Source: a virus. Taken from it: 64,000 bases of DNA. How positions within the stretch are numbered: the stretch's first letter is position 1; the number at the start of each line of letters is the position of its first letter. Under the pieces are notes generated by a model that did not search any database, was not told the DNA's origin, and was given only the letters and a program-made list of their open reading frames with translations. Below are positions 63,742 to 64,000 of this stretch, piece after piece. The position numbers and the translations under genes are program-made. The stretch covers positions 1 to 64,000 of the IMG/VR virus record IMGVR_UViG_3300050821_006606. One strand, 5' to 3'.

Positions 63742-64000
63742 GAGCGCCTGACTTCCGTCACGAGGAACTATCCGAACGCCGGCCGCACATGGTCGCGCCC
63801 AGTCTGGCATCCGTCCGGTGCATCTTCGTGATCCACCACCACAAGCCGAGACAGCCGGGCAGCGATGCCGGCCTCAATGTTACGACGAACTGCACGATGC
63901 GGGTGTTGCAGCGTCATGGCGTCGACTGCCAGACCTGGGGCGTTCGAGGTTCCGATGAATTGTTCCGCCGGCTGGAGCATGACCGATATCAGGCCCGCCG
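63738..64000 (+). CDS. Hypothetical protein (C-terminus outside window), possible glycosyltransferase-like
   Basis: At least 87 codons, GTG giving GTGA overlap with the sulfotransferase. SVRCIFVIHHHKPRQPGSDA, GLNVTTNCTMRVLQRHGVDC, QTWGVRGSDELFRRLEHDRY. The opening reads like the first beta-alpha units of a GT-B glycosyltransferase, which would pair well with a sulfotransferase for glycan change. The missing part is decisive. Confidence 0.65.
   Translation, partial: MRAPDFRHEELSERRPHMVAPSLASVRCIFVIHHHKPRQPGSDAGLNVTTNCTMRVLQRHGVDCQTWGVRGSDELFRRLEHDRYQAR

Overview
This window is part of the genome of a tailed double-stranded DNA phage (Caudoviricetes) or a closely related prophage. The evidence is an almost gap-free run of small overlapping genes, a P22-type (podovirus) head and portal set (coat, scaffold, portal, gp4-like and gp10-like tail accessory proteins), a large terminase, an ERF/YqaJ-type recombination pair, SSB, a DnaB-like helicase and two phage tRNAs. 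No integrase, DNA polymerase or host housekeeping gene is visible, and the left and right ends cut through genes, so the genome extends past both ends. The host cannot be read from the sequence. The GC-rich composition, the initiator-type tRNA and a PEP-CTERM-like tail suggest a proteobacterial host, but this is inference.

Layout. (1) 1-24.3 kb, minus strand: virion genes, read from the portal (24.3 kb) through tail fibre, a secreted-looking NHL protein, scaffold, coat, a triple-repeat virion protein, gp4-like and a gp10-like protein split over two genes, ending in an Asp/Asn beta-hydroxylase-like gene, a cupin and fibre-type genes. Two plus-strand tRNA genes (initiator-like Met and Thr-TGT) and a plus-strand HNH/AP2 homing endonuclease interrupt this block. 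(2) 24.5-42.5 kb, minus strand: about 50 small, mostly unknown genes plus a GH16-collagen protein, HNH endonuclease, ribbon-helix-helix regulator, large terminase, Dam-type methyltransferase, small-terminase-like gene and an XRE regulator at the upstream end. Two kinds of repeated palindromic sites lie here. (3) 42.6-46.9 kb, plus strand: a Ycf46-type AAA+ ATPase, a helical partner, a His-rich protein and small genes. (4) 46.8-56.2 kb, minus strand: replication and nucleotide metabolism: RuvC-like resolvase, methyltransferase, GP88, stand-alone DnaA domain IV, winged-helix replication protein, DnaB-like helicase with a degenerate TOPRIM, Gp37/Gp68 (DUF5131) and Ref-type HNH genes. (5) 56.3-60.7 kb, plus strand: ERF annealing protein, YqaJ exonuclease, SSB, ASCH protein and small genes. 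(6) 60.6-64 kb, mixed strands: a signal-peptide protein, a papain-like protease, a lysozyme-like protein fused to a holin-like tail, a ribbon-helix-helix regulator and a sulfotransferase-like gene.

How the genes fit together. DnaA-IV, the winged-helix protein and the helicase look like an origin-recognition and helicase-loading set that recruits a host polymerase. ERF, YqaJ, SSB and RuvC form a recombination module. TerL, portal, scaffold and coat build the head. gp4, gp10 and fibre proteins close it and make the tail. DNA-binding regulators (XRE at 42.5 kb, RHH at 56.2 kb and 62.9 kb) sit exactly at the transcription divergences. Many genes shorter than 60 codons are included because their ATGA/TGATG couplings and Shine-Dalgarno sites support them. 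Function calls rest on motif recognition by eye; no database search was run.
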